Part shown: one piece after another, positions 38,755 to 50,700 of the stretch
Layout of the letters: the number at the start of each line of letters is the position of its first letter
How positions within the stretch are numbered: the first letter of the stretch is position 1
Assembly (NCBI GenBank): GCA_035582835.1
Contig: JAYKAV010002564.1
Coordinates: forward strand, 640,030 to 704,029
Source: Phoebastria nigripes
Taxonomy: Eukaryota; Chordata; Aves; Procellariiformes; Diomedeidae
DNA: 64,000 nucleotides
Direction of reading: 5' to 3'
Made by a program: the position numbers and the translations under genes
Notes under the pieces: model-generated
Database searches by the model: none
Told to the model about the DNA's origin: nothing
The model's input: the letters and a program-made list of their open reading frames with translations, nothing else

Positions 38755-41700
38755 TACTTGTTAAAGACATCCTGAAAGTCTTACTTCCAGTGTATATGTA
38801 TAGAATATGGAGAACTCTGTAGCTAGTGTACTAAAAAAGCTGATCTAAATGCTGACTCCCAAGTCAGCATAATTTTTCAAAAAAAAAGCTGTGGATAGTA
38901 TTTTAATTTCTACTTCCACCTGACTTGAATTTAAGATAACACATTATTCACAGATTGTTCTTAAACAGTAGGTTTTTTCTCATTGGCCAATTTCAGGATG
39001 AACACTTCAGTTACTGCAAGATGGTAGAAATGCAATTGAACATGTAGGAAGGTAATAGCCTGTTGTATTTGGATCGGAGAAATGAAATGAAGGGCTGAAG
39101 CTGTTCTGTGTAATTATAGAGATGAGGAACTTTTTTCTGACTGTGATGTATAATAATTGCAGNACATAGTGGAAAATAAGGATTAAGTACATCGAGTCAC
39201 GTTAGCCTTTACATTATAGCATATTGCTGGCATCCTACTTCCTTCGTTTCAATCTCATTCTTTTTCCATAATTTCTACGGCTTCCTTAATTAGTTTAAAC
39301 AGTGTATATGTGCAGCACAGGAAGTTTAAATAAAGATACTTAATTTTACAGTAAGCCAAGACTTACTTGTACTTAATATTTCTGCAAAGAGAGATGGATC
39401 TTGGACTATAATGCATTTAATGGTTAAAATACTTTTAACATCAGCTTACTTGGCCTATATCCCAGTATACTAATAAATAAGTTCTTGCAGAGAAGTGTAG
39501 TTTAAAGTTTTGTCCTGCTTCTTGTGCCAGTAAAATTGTCACCTGTGTTCTAATTGTATCAGTTANGATGTTTATCACAGCATGAGAGGTGTTGAGAATC
39601 CTGGCTGGTCTTTGCAGAGCTGGTAGTTACAAAAGCTGTTTGGGTATGGAAGTAACACGGTAAAATAATCTTTTGGCTTTCAAATCAAGCAAATGTAGTG
39701 GAGAAGTCAGTGGTAGAAACAGGCATGCAGTAGAAGTCACATTTATTTGCTCCATAAATCAGGGTTTTACTAGACAGCAGCCCTGTATAGCTATGTGCCA
39801 ATTCTTGTAAACGTGGTAGGAATTTGACCAAAACACCCCTAATGTATGTATAGCTATAAGAAGTGAAGCTACGTGGTGTTTAACTGATTCAGGAACAGCG
39901 TAGAATCCTTCAGCAAGGAGAGTGCTACAGCACTTAGCATTAGATTTTGTGTAAAGCCAGAGCAGGTCTTTTTATTGAGTTAATTCACTGAGCAAAGCAC
40001 ATTATACTAATCTATTTCAAATCACTAAAGCTAAAACAAATCGAAGACAAAAAGCATTCAAGTAACGATTAAGCATCAAGCTTCAGGCTTTGTTACCTGT
40101 GCTCTCCTTTCCTAGAGACATTATTGGCTCCTTTGAGAAATTTCAATCAGAATTGAAACCTTACCCTGTAAATGTCTCAAATCTCTAATAAAATGAACAT
40201 GAACTTGTCCAGCTGGATGTAGACATAGTTGTTAGTTGTTGTGTATGTGAATGGGGTGCACATTTTCAGCACTCTTTTTAAAACAAGGTTCATGGATAGT
40301 ATCATCAGCCCACATGTTATAGGAGGACTCCAAAGAGAACTAGGGATGAAAATAGCTTTTCATAGGAAATTATAAATGTCACAGTATTACTAGTTTCAAA
40401 CACAATCTTAAGAACAATTATGCTTTATTATCTGCTAGACATTTTAAATGCTTGGATGGATATAGGAGGCATGTTTTTGAAAACATGGAAATTATTTCCA
40501 TATTCCTCTTCTTTTTCTTCTGAGATTTAATATTCACATAGCTTTGTAATTCTAAGCAGTGCTGGGCAGATAGAAGACGACTGTTGTCCTAAGTGTTCAA
40601 AGTCCAGATGAAGGAAAAAAGAAAAAGCCAAAATATTGTTATGAGTGATCTTTTTAAGTCAAAAAAAATTAACTCCTTTGGTAACTGAGCATAAGGGGGA
40701 ACAAAGTAGAAGCTGGCAGTGTAATGCAGAAGTTTATTTTGAGGTATGTTTTGAAGGGTCTCAGGTTGCGATAAATTTGTGGAATTTGCAGAGACTGTGG
40801 GAGGAGAAGAAATTTGAAGAGGTGAGCAGTGAAATTGTTGGAGTGCCTCAGAGAGTACCATGTTTCTTACAATCTGTAAGAAATTTGGTTCTTCAAACAG
40901 AAGAAGCTAAGTGCAGTAGTGCCATTTTATTAATCTTGAGGACAATTAACTATTTGGCATTGGGTTCTATATAAAAAAGAGAAAGATCAGTATAAAATTC
41001 TGTGGTCATTATCTGTGCTGGTAACTATTACAATAGGTAATTATTGTGAATTAAAGCAGGCCAGGGAAGCTTCCAAAGTTTAGAAAAACAAAACAAAACA
41101 AAAAAAGAAACCCCCCAAAAAACCCTTAAGAAAAATGACATCTATGCCAAATTTGAGAACTAAATTTTCAGTCTCACTGAATTTGTTTTGGGGAGATTGA
41201 GCTAATCCTGACCTGTTTCCCTTGATTGGAATTCATAATGTTTATTGCTGAAATTTCAGTAAACTAAAATGTGGGATCCTCCCCTAAAGACAATGATGCC
41301 TGTGGTCATGCAGCCTCTCACGCTGCCGGTACAAGGTACTTTTGCCTGTCCTTCTTCTGCAATTGACTCCTTTCAGTCACATTGCTCACAGTTAGAGTTC
41401 TTTCCAACCTGTCGTTACCACTTGAGCTTGTGCTCTTGTCTTTAGGCTTGACCTTAAAAGTTGACCTCTGCACTATAAACTTCCAGAATGGGCTACCAGT
41501 CACCATCTAGCCCAGCCTGTAAAGCCTGCTGGCTGTCAGGTCAGGGCTGTTGTCCCCTTCCTGCAATGTTGAGGATTCTCCTGTGTTTCACAGGCTTCAC
41601 TCTCAAGAAATCAGCAAATGGCAAGCATGTAGTTTTTTGTCTGTATGCATTTCCGTGGACTGCTGAATGCCAAGTCAGGCCTGCAAGGAGAAATGGGTGA

Positions 41701-44700
41701 TCTGCTGCCCCTTCCTAAAAGGGCTGTTTGAAAGTGCAATGCATCTGCGTGGTAGGCTCAAGAAATGAAATACTCTGTTTAGATGACTTTGGAAGTTCTG
41801 AGATAACACAAAGAGAGGGAAGGGTGGCTGAGACTTTAATATCATGCAGACCTTCCTAGGGGAGATGCATCTTTGTCTCTTTAAATTCTGGATCTGTCAG
41901 TCCTGCTAACTGCCTGTTATTCTTAAATGTTTCTCTTGGCTTGCTCTTTTCTGTTTTCCCTGTCCTTTGAATCCTATATTCTAGGAGTGAGAACATTTGT
42001 TTCAGAAAGATTGATCTTCGTGCTCCAAGGTGCCATCCTCACAGATGCTCCGTACCAAACTGCTTTTTATTTGTAATAGAAGATCTTTATTCACTGCACA
42101 CACCTCATTTGCTAGTACTGTTTGGGTGGTTACACTTAAAATGACTTTGTTTTTTCAAAACCATGACTGTGTGAGGCACTTATAGCTGTGAGAGGAAAAC
42201 ATTGTTTTGTTGGTGTAGGTACATCATTTCTCAGGCACCTTGCATGTGGCTGTTTGGTAGATAGTCTGTCTTAGAGCCCTGTGCACTCCTGTCAATTGAA
42301 CCTATTGCCTGAGACATAGTTTCTGCTTACTCTCCCTCTGGTAATGTCTGGTGGATGTTCTTATGTCAAGCATGGTGCACAGATAAAAAAAAATTTAATA
42401 CTGGACAATTGCACTTGTCTAACAAGCAGGGAGCTAGCTGTGAGCTTTGATAGTGTTTGCTTAGCTTGCTTTGAGCCCTGTTAAAGACTTTTGTTGGGAA
42501 TCAGTCCTAGCTTCGTGCAGAAAAATGGATGTTGCTGTAGAAGACCAGAAATTCTGCCCATCAGCATAAGCAACTGCAGCAGAACCGTGCAATGAAATCC
42601 ACCACCAGGCTCACTCGGGGACTTGTGCTATAATGCATACTCACGTACTGCAATAGGAATGGCATGTTCTGCTTTTCTTCCCGAGTGTTACAAGGGAAGA
42701 ACAATCCCTGAGAGGAAACAAAATTGTGAATAAACAAAAAATCTGTTTGTCCTCCTTAAGGTGCTTTCTGCAAAGATTTTGCTTGTCTGTGGGGATGGAG
42801 TTCAAAAGCTTTGCCTGGCAAATGTATCCATCGTATTTTTTAGTAAGTAGAAAGCCACCTTGCAGAAAGCCCTGGTTAGCCTTGGCACTGACATCATCTT
42901 TATGATCCAAGGCGTACTGAGGTCACAGCAACTCTGAACTTGAGTTTAGTGCACACTGTGCTTGTAAAGAAGGGCCTTGGAAGTGCAATACTGAAACGTT
43001 TGGTTTCTCTTCTTGTTTAAAATTGTAGAAAGGAAGGAAGAGCCCTTTGCCAACCACTCCAGCCATGAAACCAGGCCTAGCATCACTGAGCAAATACCAC
43101 CACCCGAGCCCAACTCCTTCACTGCATCTGCCAGAAGAGTAAGTGAATTTGGAATCAATGGGGACTCCAACAGAGCTTGAAAGCAGTAGGTTTTTCTGGG
43201 AAATGGACACTCTGAAACCGATTTTCAGTGGAGTTGTAAGATGTGAATTCAGGAAAGCATGATAGTATGCAATTTTGATAAAGATGCTGTGTTAACAACA
43301 GTATAGGACTGGCACAAAGGAGGATGTTTGTACGATAAGGTTCCTCTTGAATCTCTTACCCTCTGAAGCAAATTGCACTGTTCACAAGAGGAACCCTGCT
43401 TACTGCAAGTGCTTTGTGTCGCTGTCAGTTCTGAGATAGTTGATGCCGATCTCTTACCAGCAGGAGATCTTTCACCAAAGCTGGTTCCTGCTGATATATC
43501 AGCAGTGAATTTGGCATCATCATCTAAAGCGCCTCCGACTTGCCAAACTCAGTTGATTCAGTGGCATGGTATTACGGCCCAGTAAGCAGAGAGGATAAAG
43601 TTTGCATCTGACTAGATAGCTAGGCTATGAAAGCTTTTTAAAGGTGAAGTAGAGTTACTGAAATCTTATCTGAATTCTCCAGCTCTCACGTCACTCAGCT
43701 AGATGGCACTAGGATACTCTGTGTTCTGCTGAGGACTGGTGTCTTATGCTTCTTGTTTCTTTTTGCACCAGAATATGGAGGACAGCTATACAATGCAGGC
43801 ACCTTGCCAAAGTCTGAAGCACTAGGTACATGTTAGAGGGAAAACGTTTCTTGCTTAGTCACAATTTTTTGTTTTTGACATGCTACTAAGTCTAACTTCT
43901 CGTCCAGATCAGATGAAATAGAGCTCTTCTGGGCGTTGTTCAACTCAGGCTGACTTAGCGGGGGAAGTGTTAAAGGTAGAAGGATACTGGGAAGCGTGAG
44001 CACTTCGGTTAACCTTTTCCCAGCTGCAGAGTATTGTTCTCACTCATTTGAGCTGTTTAACCCAGAATAAGGCTGTTAGGATATAGAAGAGGGCCTGTGT
44101 GCAAAGCAGTTATTAATTTGACCTCAATCAACTTAAGATCGGCTACTTTACCTTCTCTTACATGTTTGATTCTTCTGTAACTCTCTTTGTCAGACTGGGT
44201 TTTATATGGGAAAATGAGTGCTTGTGTTGCCCTCCGTCTGTGGAGTTATTAATATTTGCTGTTCCTATGTTGTTCAGAAATTACAGAAGGCAGCTTTTAC
44301 TGTGGATTTGAGCTTTCACTGAGGAAAGTGTTAAAACTACATTAAAGCGTTAGAGCTGTGTAGCTCAGTAGACTGGAAGTGCTAGAATTAGTGGAGTACA
44401 GGAGATTTAACTCTGTGCATCTGCATTAAAATAACATTAGCTAAGAAACACTGCTAAAATGCTGCAGTGATAATTTTATCTTTGCAGTCTTGAGTCAATG
44501 AGTTTGAGGGCAGAGCTCCCCAGTAGCTTCATTTATTCTGGATAATGTCAGATGTTTTGTGTTACGTAGAATATGGTATAATAATGCTTATATCAGCTTT
44601 GACCGAAAGCCTTGTCTACCCCAGTATCCTGTCCTTGACAGTGACCATCAAAAGATACTAGAGAAGACAGAATCTAGCTGGACTTCTCTCCCACCTTCTA

Positions 44701-47700
44701 GCAATTTGCATTTCAGGGACTTGCTGAACCTGTGGTATTTTTTGTATTCAGTACCCCCTGTTAGACTTTTCCTCTATGAATTTATGCAGTCACTTTTTGA
44801 GTGCCCATAACGTTTGCGATCCTGTAATGTCCAGTGGCAAAGGGTTCTTCAGCTTAATTACATATTATACAGACCTTCCTGCACCTGTTTCTTTAAGCCT
44901 GCCACATGCTGGTTTTGTTTGCTGCCCCTAGTTCCTTTATGGGAAGGAACAAGGAATAATTGATCCTTATTCACCCTTCTATGTGCCACTGAGGATTTTG
45001 TGTACCTTGCTCATATCTCAGCCTGGAGACTCCTGATACACTGAATAACTCCTCATACAAAAGCTCTCTTGCTCTACTCATTCTTGTTGCCTTTCTCTGA
45101 ATCTCTTCCCCTTCTTCTATACTGCTTCTGAGCTGCGGAGCTGAGCTGTGCATGATATCAAAGGTGTGATTCTACCCTGCAGTAACACAGAGGCATAATG
45201 GTGTTGTGTTTCATATTCTATTTTTTTTTCCCAATAATTCCTAATGTTTTGTTTGCTTTTATTTCCTATACAACTCAGTGTTGAGCCCCTGTCTTTGTAG
45301 AAGTACTTCTTGCGGTGCCCAGGCTCCATTCTTGAATGGCAGTAGGCATCTTTTTGTAAGACTTGATAACTATAACTAAAGTTGTACATTTAAGCACTTG
45401 TATATTTGAGGAATAATATATGCTTGTCAGAAGTGCCTCGTAACAAAAAGCACAAAGGTCCATTCTGCAGAATGTATAGAATATGCGGTTACCTGACCAT
45501 ATAAAGGTTTAAGCTAGAATGGGCCACTGGGAGCCTGTAGTCCAACCTCTTGCTCGAAGCAGGGCCAACTTCAAGCCTATGTCATGTTGATTTGAACTAC
45601 CTGAGCTCAGCTGAGTATTGAAAAGTCTCTGAGGATGGAGATGCCGCACTCTCTTGCTCCCTGTCCCAGTGTAGCATCGCTCCTACCAGGAGCAATTCAT
45701 GGCAATTGGGATTTCCCATGTTGGAACTTGTGTCTATTCCTCCTTCTCCTTTCACTGTAGACTGTTGAGAAGAAGTCTTGTTCCATATCCTCTGTAAACC
45801 CCACCCCCCAAGTAGTAGAGCAATTAAATCCTTTCTTTGCCTTCTCTTTTCCATGCTAAACAAGCCAGGTTTCCTCAGTCTCTCCCTTTACGTGTTGTGT
45901 GCTCCAGCTCCCTGATGATCTTAATGGCTTCTCCTGGACTCTCTCCAGTTTGATCTGTGTAAGGGTTTTATTTGCAGCTAGTCCCAAAAGAGTCAATTAC
46001 TTTTGGTTTTCTGCCTTTATTGAATAATTCCCCCTTCCTAAACAGGTGCTAATAAAAGCTTTATTGTTCCTCATATTCTTTCTGCAAAGCTGGAGGAGGG
46101 CATTGCGTAGGCAAAGGGAGCTGCACAATGACACAAGATTTCTTTCATCGTCTGTACTTGGGGATGAGGGCACTGCAGCAGTTTGCATCCCTGTGAGTTC
46201 ACCTTGAGCTATGTCCTGTAATTAAAGCTAAGCAGGAAATCAAAGTCACTCCATCTTACGTTTACAGGTGTAGCCCAGCAAAAATTGGGGCTTGTTGAAA
46301 CACTTTCAGAACTTAGATTGTGCCTTGCAGTGCTCTTACTTCTTCCAAATGTCCCTTTTTCTCCTCTACAGTTCAGTTGGCTCAGCAAGTCAGACGAGCA
46401 GAAGGATGAGTCGCCTTCGTCGTGGCGGCTGGGACTACGGAAGACTGGCAGTCACAACATGTTGAGTGAAGTCGCTGCTACTCGTGAGGCGCAGAGAGAT
46501 AAGACTTCTTCTATCTATCGTTCTTCGTCAAGTCCTCGGATATCTGCATTATTAGACAACAAAGAAAAGGTTTGGCTTTCAGCAGAGATGTTTTAGTGCA
46601 TCCCAGTTGAGCAGACTTTACCTCACAGGTTTAATCATAGAATCATAGAATAGTTTGGGTTGGAAGGGACCTTTAAAGCTCATCTAGTCCAACTCCCCTG
46701 CCGTGGGCAGGGACATCTTCAACTAGATCAGGTTGCTCAGAGCCTCGTCCAACCTGACCTTGAATGTTTCCAGGGATGGGGCATCTACAACCTCCCTGGG
46801 CAACCTGTGCCAGTGTTTCACCACCCTCAGTGTAAAAAATTTCTTCCTTATATCTGGTCTAAAACTACCCTCTTTTAGTTTAAAGCCATTCCCCCTTGTC
46901 CTGTTGCAACAGGCGCTGCTAAAAAGTTTGTCCCCTTTAAGCACTGAAAGGCTGCAATAAGGTCTCCTGAAGCCTTCTCTTCTCCAGGCTGAATAACCCA
47001 ACTCTCTCAGCCTTTCTTCATAGGAGAGGTGTTCCATCCCCCCGATCATTTTTGCGGCCCTCCTCTGAACCCGCTCCAGCAGGTCCATGTCTTTCTTATG
47101 CTGAGGGCTCCAGAGCTGGACGCAGTACTGCAGGTGGGGTCTCACCAGAGCGGAGTAGAGGGGCAGAATCACCTCCCTCAACCTGCTGGCCGGGCTGCTT
47201 TTGATGCAGCCTAGGATACAGTTGGCCTTCTGGGCTGTGAGAGCACATTGTCAGCTGATGTCTAGCTTTTCATCCACCAGTACCCCCAAGCCCTTCTCGG
47301 CAGGGCTGCTCTCAATCCCTTCATCCCCCAGCCTGTATTGATACCACGGGTTGCCCCAGCCCGGGTGCAGGACCTTGCACTTGGCAGGACCTTGGAACTC
47401 ATGAGGTTCACACGGGCCCGCTTGTCCAGGTCCCTCTGGTGGCAACCCATCCCTCAGGTGTGTCAACCGCACCACTCAGCTTGGTGTCATCTGCAAACTT
47501 GCTGAGGGTGCACTCGATCCCACCGTCTATGTCCTTGATGAAGATATTAAACAGTACTGGTTCCACGGTACTGTTTACTATCTACACCTGTAGCCCTTCC
47601 CATGTCCACTGATGTAGTCACTCCATCGTAGAAGGCCACTAGGTTGGTGAGGCAGGACTTGCCCTTGGTGAAGCCATGCTGGCTGTCTCGAATCACCTCC

Positions 47701-50700
47701 CTGTCCTCCATGTGCCTTAGCATAGCTTCCAGGAGNNTCTNTTCCATGANNTNNCCAGGCACAGAGGTGAGACTGACTGGCCTGTAGTTCCCCAGGTCTT
47801 CCTTTTTTCCCCTTTTTAAAAATGAGGGTTATGTTTCCCCTTTTCCAGTCAGTGGGAACTTCACCGGACTGCCACGACTTCTCAAATATGACGGATAGTG
47901 GCTTAGCAACTTCATCTGCCAGTTCCTTCAGGACCTGTGGACGGATCTCATCGGGTCCCATGGACTTGTGTACCTTCAGGTTCCTTAGGTGGTCTCAGAT
48001 GTGATCTTCTCCTATAGTGGGCGGCTCTCCATTCCCCAGCCCCTGCCTTTGCCTTCTGCAGCTTGGGCGGTGAGGCTTGAGCACTTGCCGGTGAAGACCA
48101 AGGCAAAAAAGTCATTGAGTACCTCGGCCTTCTCCATATCCCGGGTAACCAGGTCTCCCGTTTCATTCCAGAGAGGGCCCACATTTTGCCTAGTCTTCCT
48201 TTTATCACCAACGTACCTGTAAAAGCTTTTTAGGGGTTTAAGACCCTTTCCCTTTCGTTTTGAGTTATTGCTGGGTTTTGTATCCGTAACAAGCCTAGGT
48301 CTCTTTCATTCTTTCTTTTTTTTTCTTTTGAAAATTATTCCTATCCTATCAGTTGTTCTTGCAGAACTGGAGTTCAGTGCCCCTTTGACCTAATTCTTGC
48401 TCGGTTTGGAGTGGGCTGCCAGTGAACAAGGGCTGCTGGTCTGGCATGGCCTGTTCTTTACCAGAAAACATCTAGTCCAGACAGTAGCACATAACTGCAG
48501 TGGAAATTCTCCTTCACTGTCATCTATATGGATTCCTCCTGTATCCACCAGCTGTATTTGTGAATCCCATCCCATGTGTTCACTAGCTGTTAACTTTGCC
48601 GCCCATGGGTAGATGCCCCCATCCCTGGAAACAGTCAAGGTCAGGTTGGACAGGGCTCTGAGCAACTTGATCTAGTTGAAGATGTCCCTGCTTGTTGCAG
48701 GGGGCTTGGACTAGTTGACCTTTAAAGGTCCCTTCCAACCCAAACTATTCTATGATTTTATGATTTCTCTGATTTATAAGTAGTTCTAGTTAGAAGTTGC
48801 TTTTATTCACTAGCATGCTCTTCAGGAAATCATTTTCAGAACTGATACTTTTAGCTGTGGCATGTGTTGCCCAAGAAAATGCCTTAAACCAGTTGTCCTT
48901 AGACAGGAGAATGCTTTCTTAGTTGAAGAAATTTGAATATGCATTTAGTTGTCACTGAACATGCTGAAAGTGTAACAGATGTGCAACTGAAGTACTTCTT
49001 TTGCTTCACCAGGATAAAGACAACAAGAGCTATCTTGCCACAATAGCCCCCAGAAGACTAAGCAGTACGAGCGATATAGAAGAAAAAGAAAACAGGTGAG
49101 ACTGACTGAACTTAATGCTCAGCTTCTGTCCTGTCGATAGTTCCTCCGGAATACGTTTTTTCTATATTCATGCTTCATATATTTTCTCAGCAGTCCCAAG
49201 TACATGGGAATTCACAATATCGAGAGCTATCTGTGATCTATAGAAGTTCTGGTACGTTGCTTTTCATTTAGGTGAGTAGGGCAACAGGCTGGTTTCTCCG
49301 CCCCTGCATTCATACATATATGGTCTCCATCCAGGAAACCAGATTTATGCATACTTTTTATATGCAAGTGCCTCATTTTTGTAGCTGGCACCTACACTTG
49401 TACTTCTGTCACTTGCTCAATAGTCACCTTCAGTCCCTTTGTTCACACATCTGTCATTTTTTGATTCACTTGAGTTTGTGAACTCTCTCATGTATGGAAC
49501 TGTTTCCATTGCAGGGATTGTTTTTTATGGTGAATGTGTGTAGTTGCCCCTGCACAGAACCACAGTATAAAAGGCATAAATATCTAGTATCTCAAGATAT
49601 ATTTGAGGAGCTAATCTCTACAAACAGGTTCTTCACAGTTTGTGCTAGAAGGAGTAAAATTTGAGCTTAGCCTCATTTCCAGCCACTTCCACAATCGCGG
49701 TAAAGGCACGTATAGAGAAGTCATTGTGAAGTGTAATTGTTGTGAAGAAGTCATGGCAGATGACCACCCTGAGAGAATTTCAGCACAGTTTGAGATTCTT
49801 TGCTGATCTTTTGCTGGAACCTCCCTGCTGTGTTTTTGCTTAATCTCAGCCGGTCACTGTGATTGGGAGTTTAGCAGACAATTTGTGTCTGCTGATAAGC
49901 TTGAGCGGGTTTTGGCAGTGGCTCCTATTGAGTGGCATATCCAGCTGACTGCTGATAAGTGTCCTTTGCTTGGTAAAGTAGGGAATGAGGAGAATTGGCC
50001 TGCATGAACAGATGGTGCCCAGATGTACCGTGTAGTACAGATTTTTCCCAATATTCTTTCCTTTCAAAACAGCTGAGTTTCACTTCACGGAACTCACAGG
50101 TGTCTGAAAGGGCATCAGCATGGACACGGCAATTGAAAAATGAAAAATAATTGCAGGCTGACGAGTGAATGGATTTGTGTTGCATTACAAGCTCGAGGTC
50201 CTGTCCAAGACCAGAAAAGAATAAGACATACTGCCAAAGTGTGTATTAGGAAAAGGAGCCCTGATTTCAGATAACTATGATAAATAGGACTACTAGTAAT
50301 TTATTGATAACTTGTCAAGTAGTTTTAGATATTGCCAAATATTTTGTTTGTTATTTTCTGCTGCTAAGTATAGCAAAGGATTTGCGATACTGAATTGCTT
50401 TACTGTCATTGCCTGGATACCTCAGAGAATAAAAACTTCCCCTGCAGTTGCAATATCTGTCCATTTATGCAGTGTTGTTTGATACAAGACGGCAGAGAGA
50501 ATATCAGATGATGTTATTTAACGTTAAATGTTAAATTACTTTTATGGAAAATCTAAATTTCAATTGCAAGTTTTCTGACTAAAAAGGATCTTGATCCTCT
50601 TTATGCAAAACATTACATCATCTGGTGATTCTTAAGTAATACAGCTGGCAATAACAGAAACTGATGTTAAGGCCAGAAGAGGTGTTTCAGTGAGTNGTGT

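Larger units (their letters stand above)
43139..46371 (+). other. PPP1R12B: PPP1R12B intron with CR1 fragments
   Basis: This 3.2-kb intron holds two old antisense CR1 blocks (about 44590-45300 and 45510-45960). The first 1.4 kb shows nothing recognisable. The last 400 bases lead into the strong pyrimidine tract before 46372. Confidence 0.8.
46570..49012 (+). other. PPP1R12B: PPP1R12B intron dominated by CR1 elements
   Basis: This 2.4-kb intron has two CR1 copies in opposite orientation (46633-48240 on minus, 48609-48766 on plus), together about 70% of its length. The spacer 48240-48608 has a short T/C-rich patch near 48300-48340 and is otherwise unremarkable. Confidence 0.9.

Noticed and set aside
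40645..40974. A 109-codon plus-strand frame in an intron
   Set aside because: No recognised similarity, no splice signals with the needed phase, and length plausible by chance in this composition.
46723..47181. A 152-codon minus-strand open frame, the longest but one in the window
   Set aside because: It is the C-terminal part of CR1 ORF2 inside an antisense CR1 copy, not a host gene.
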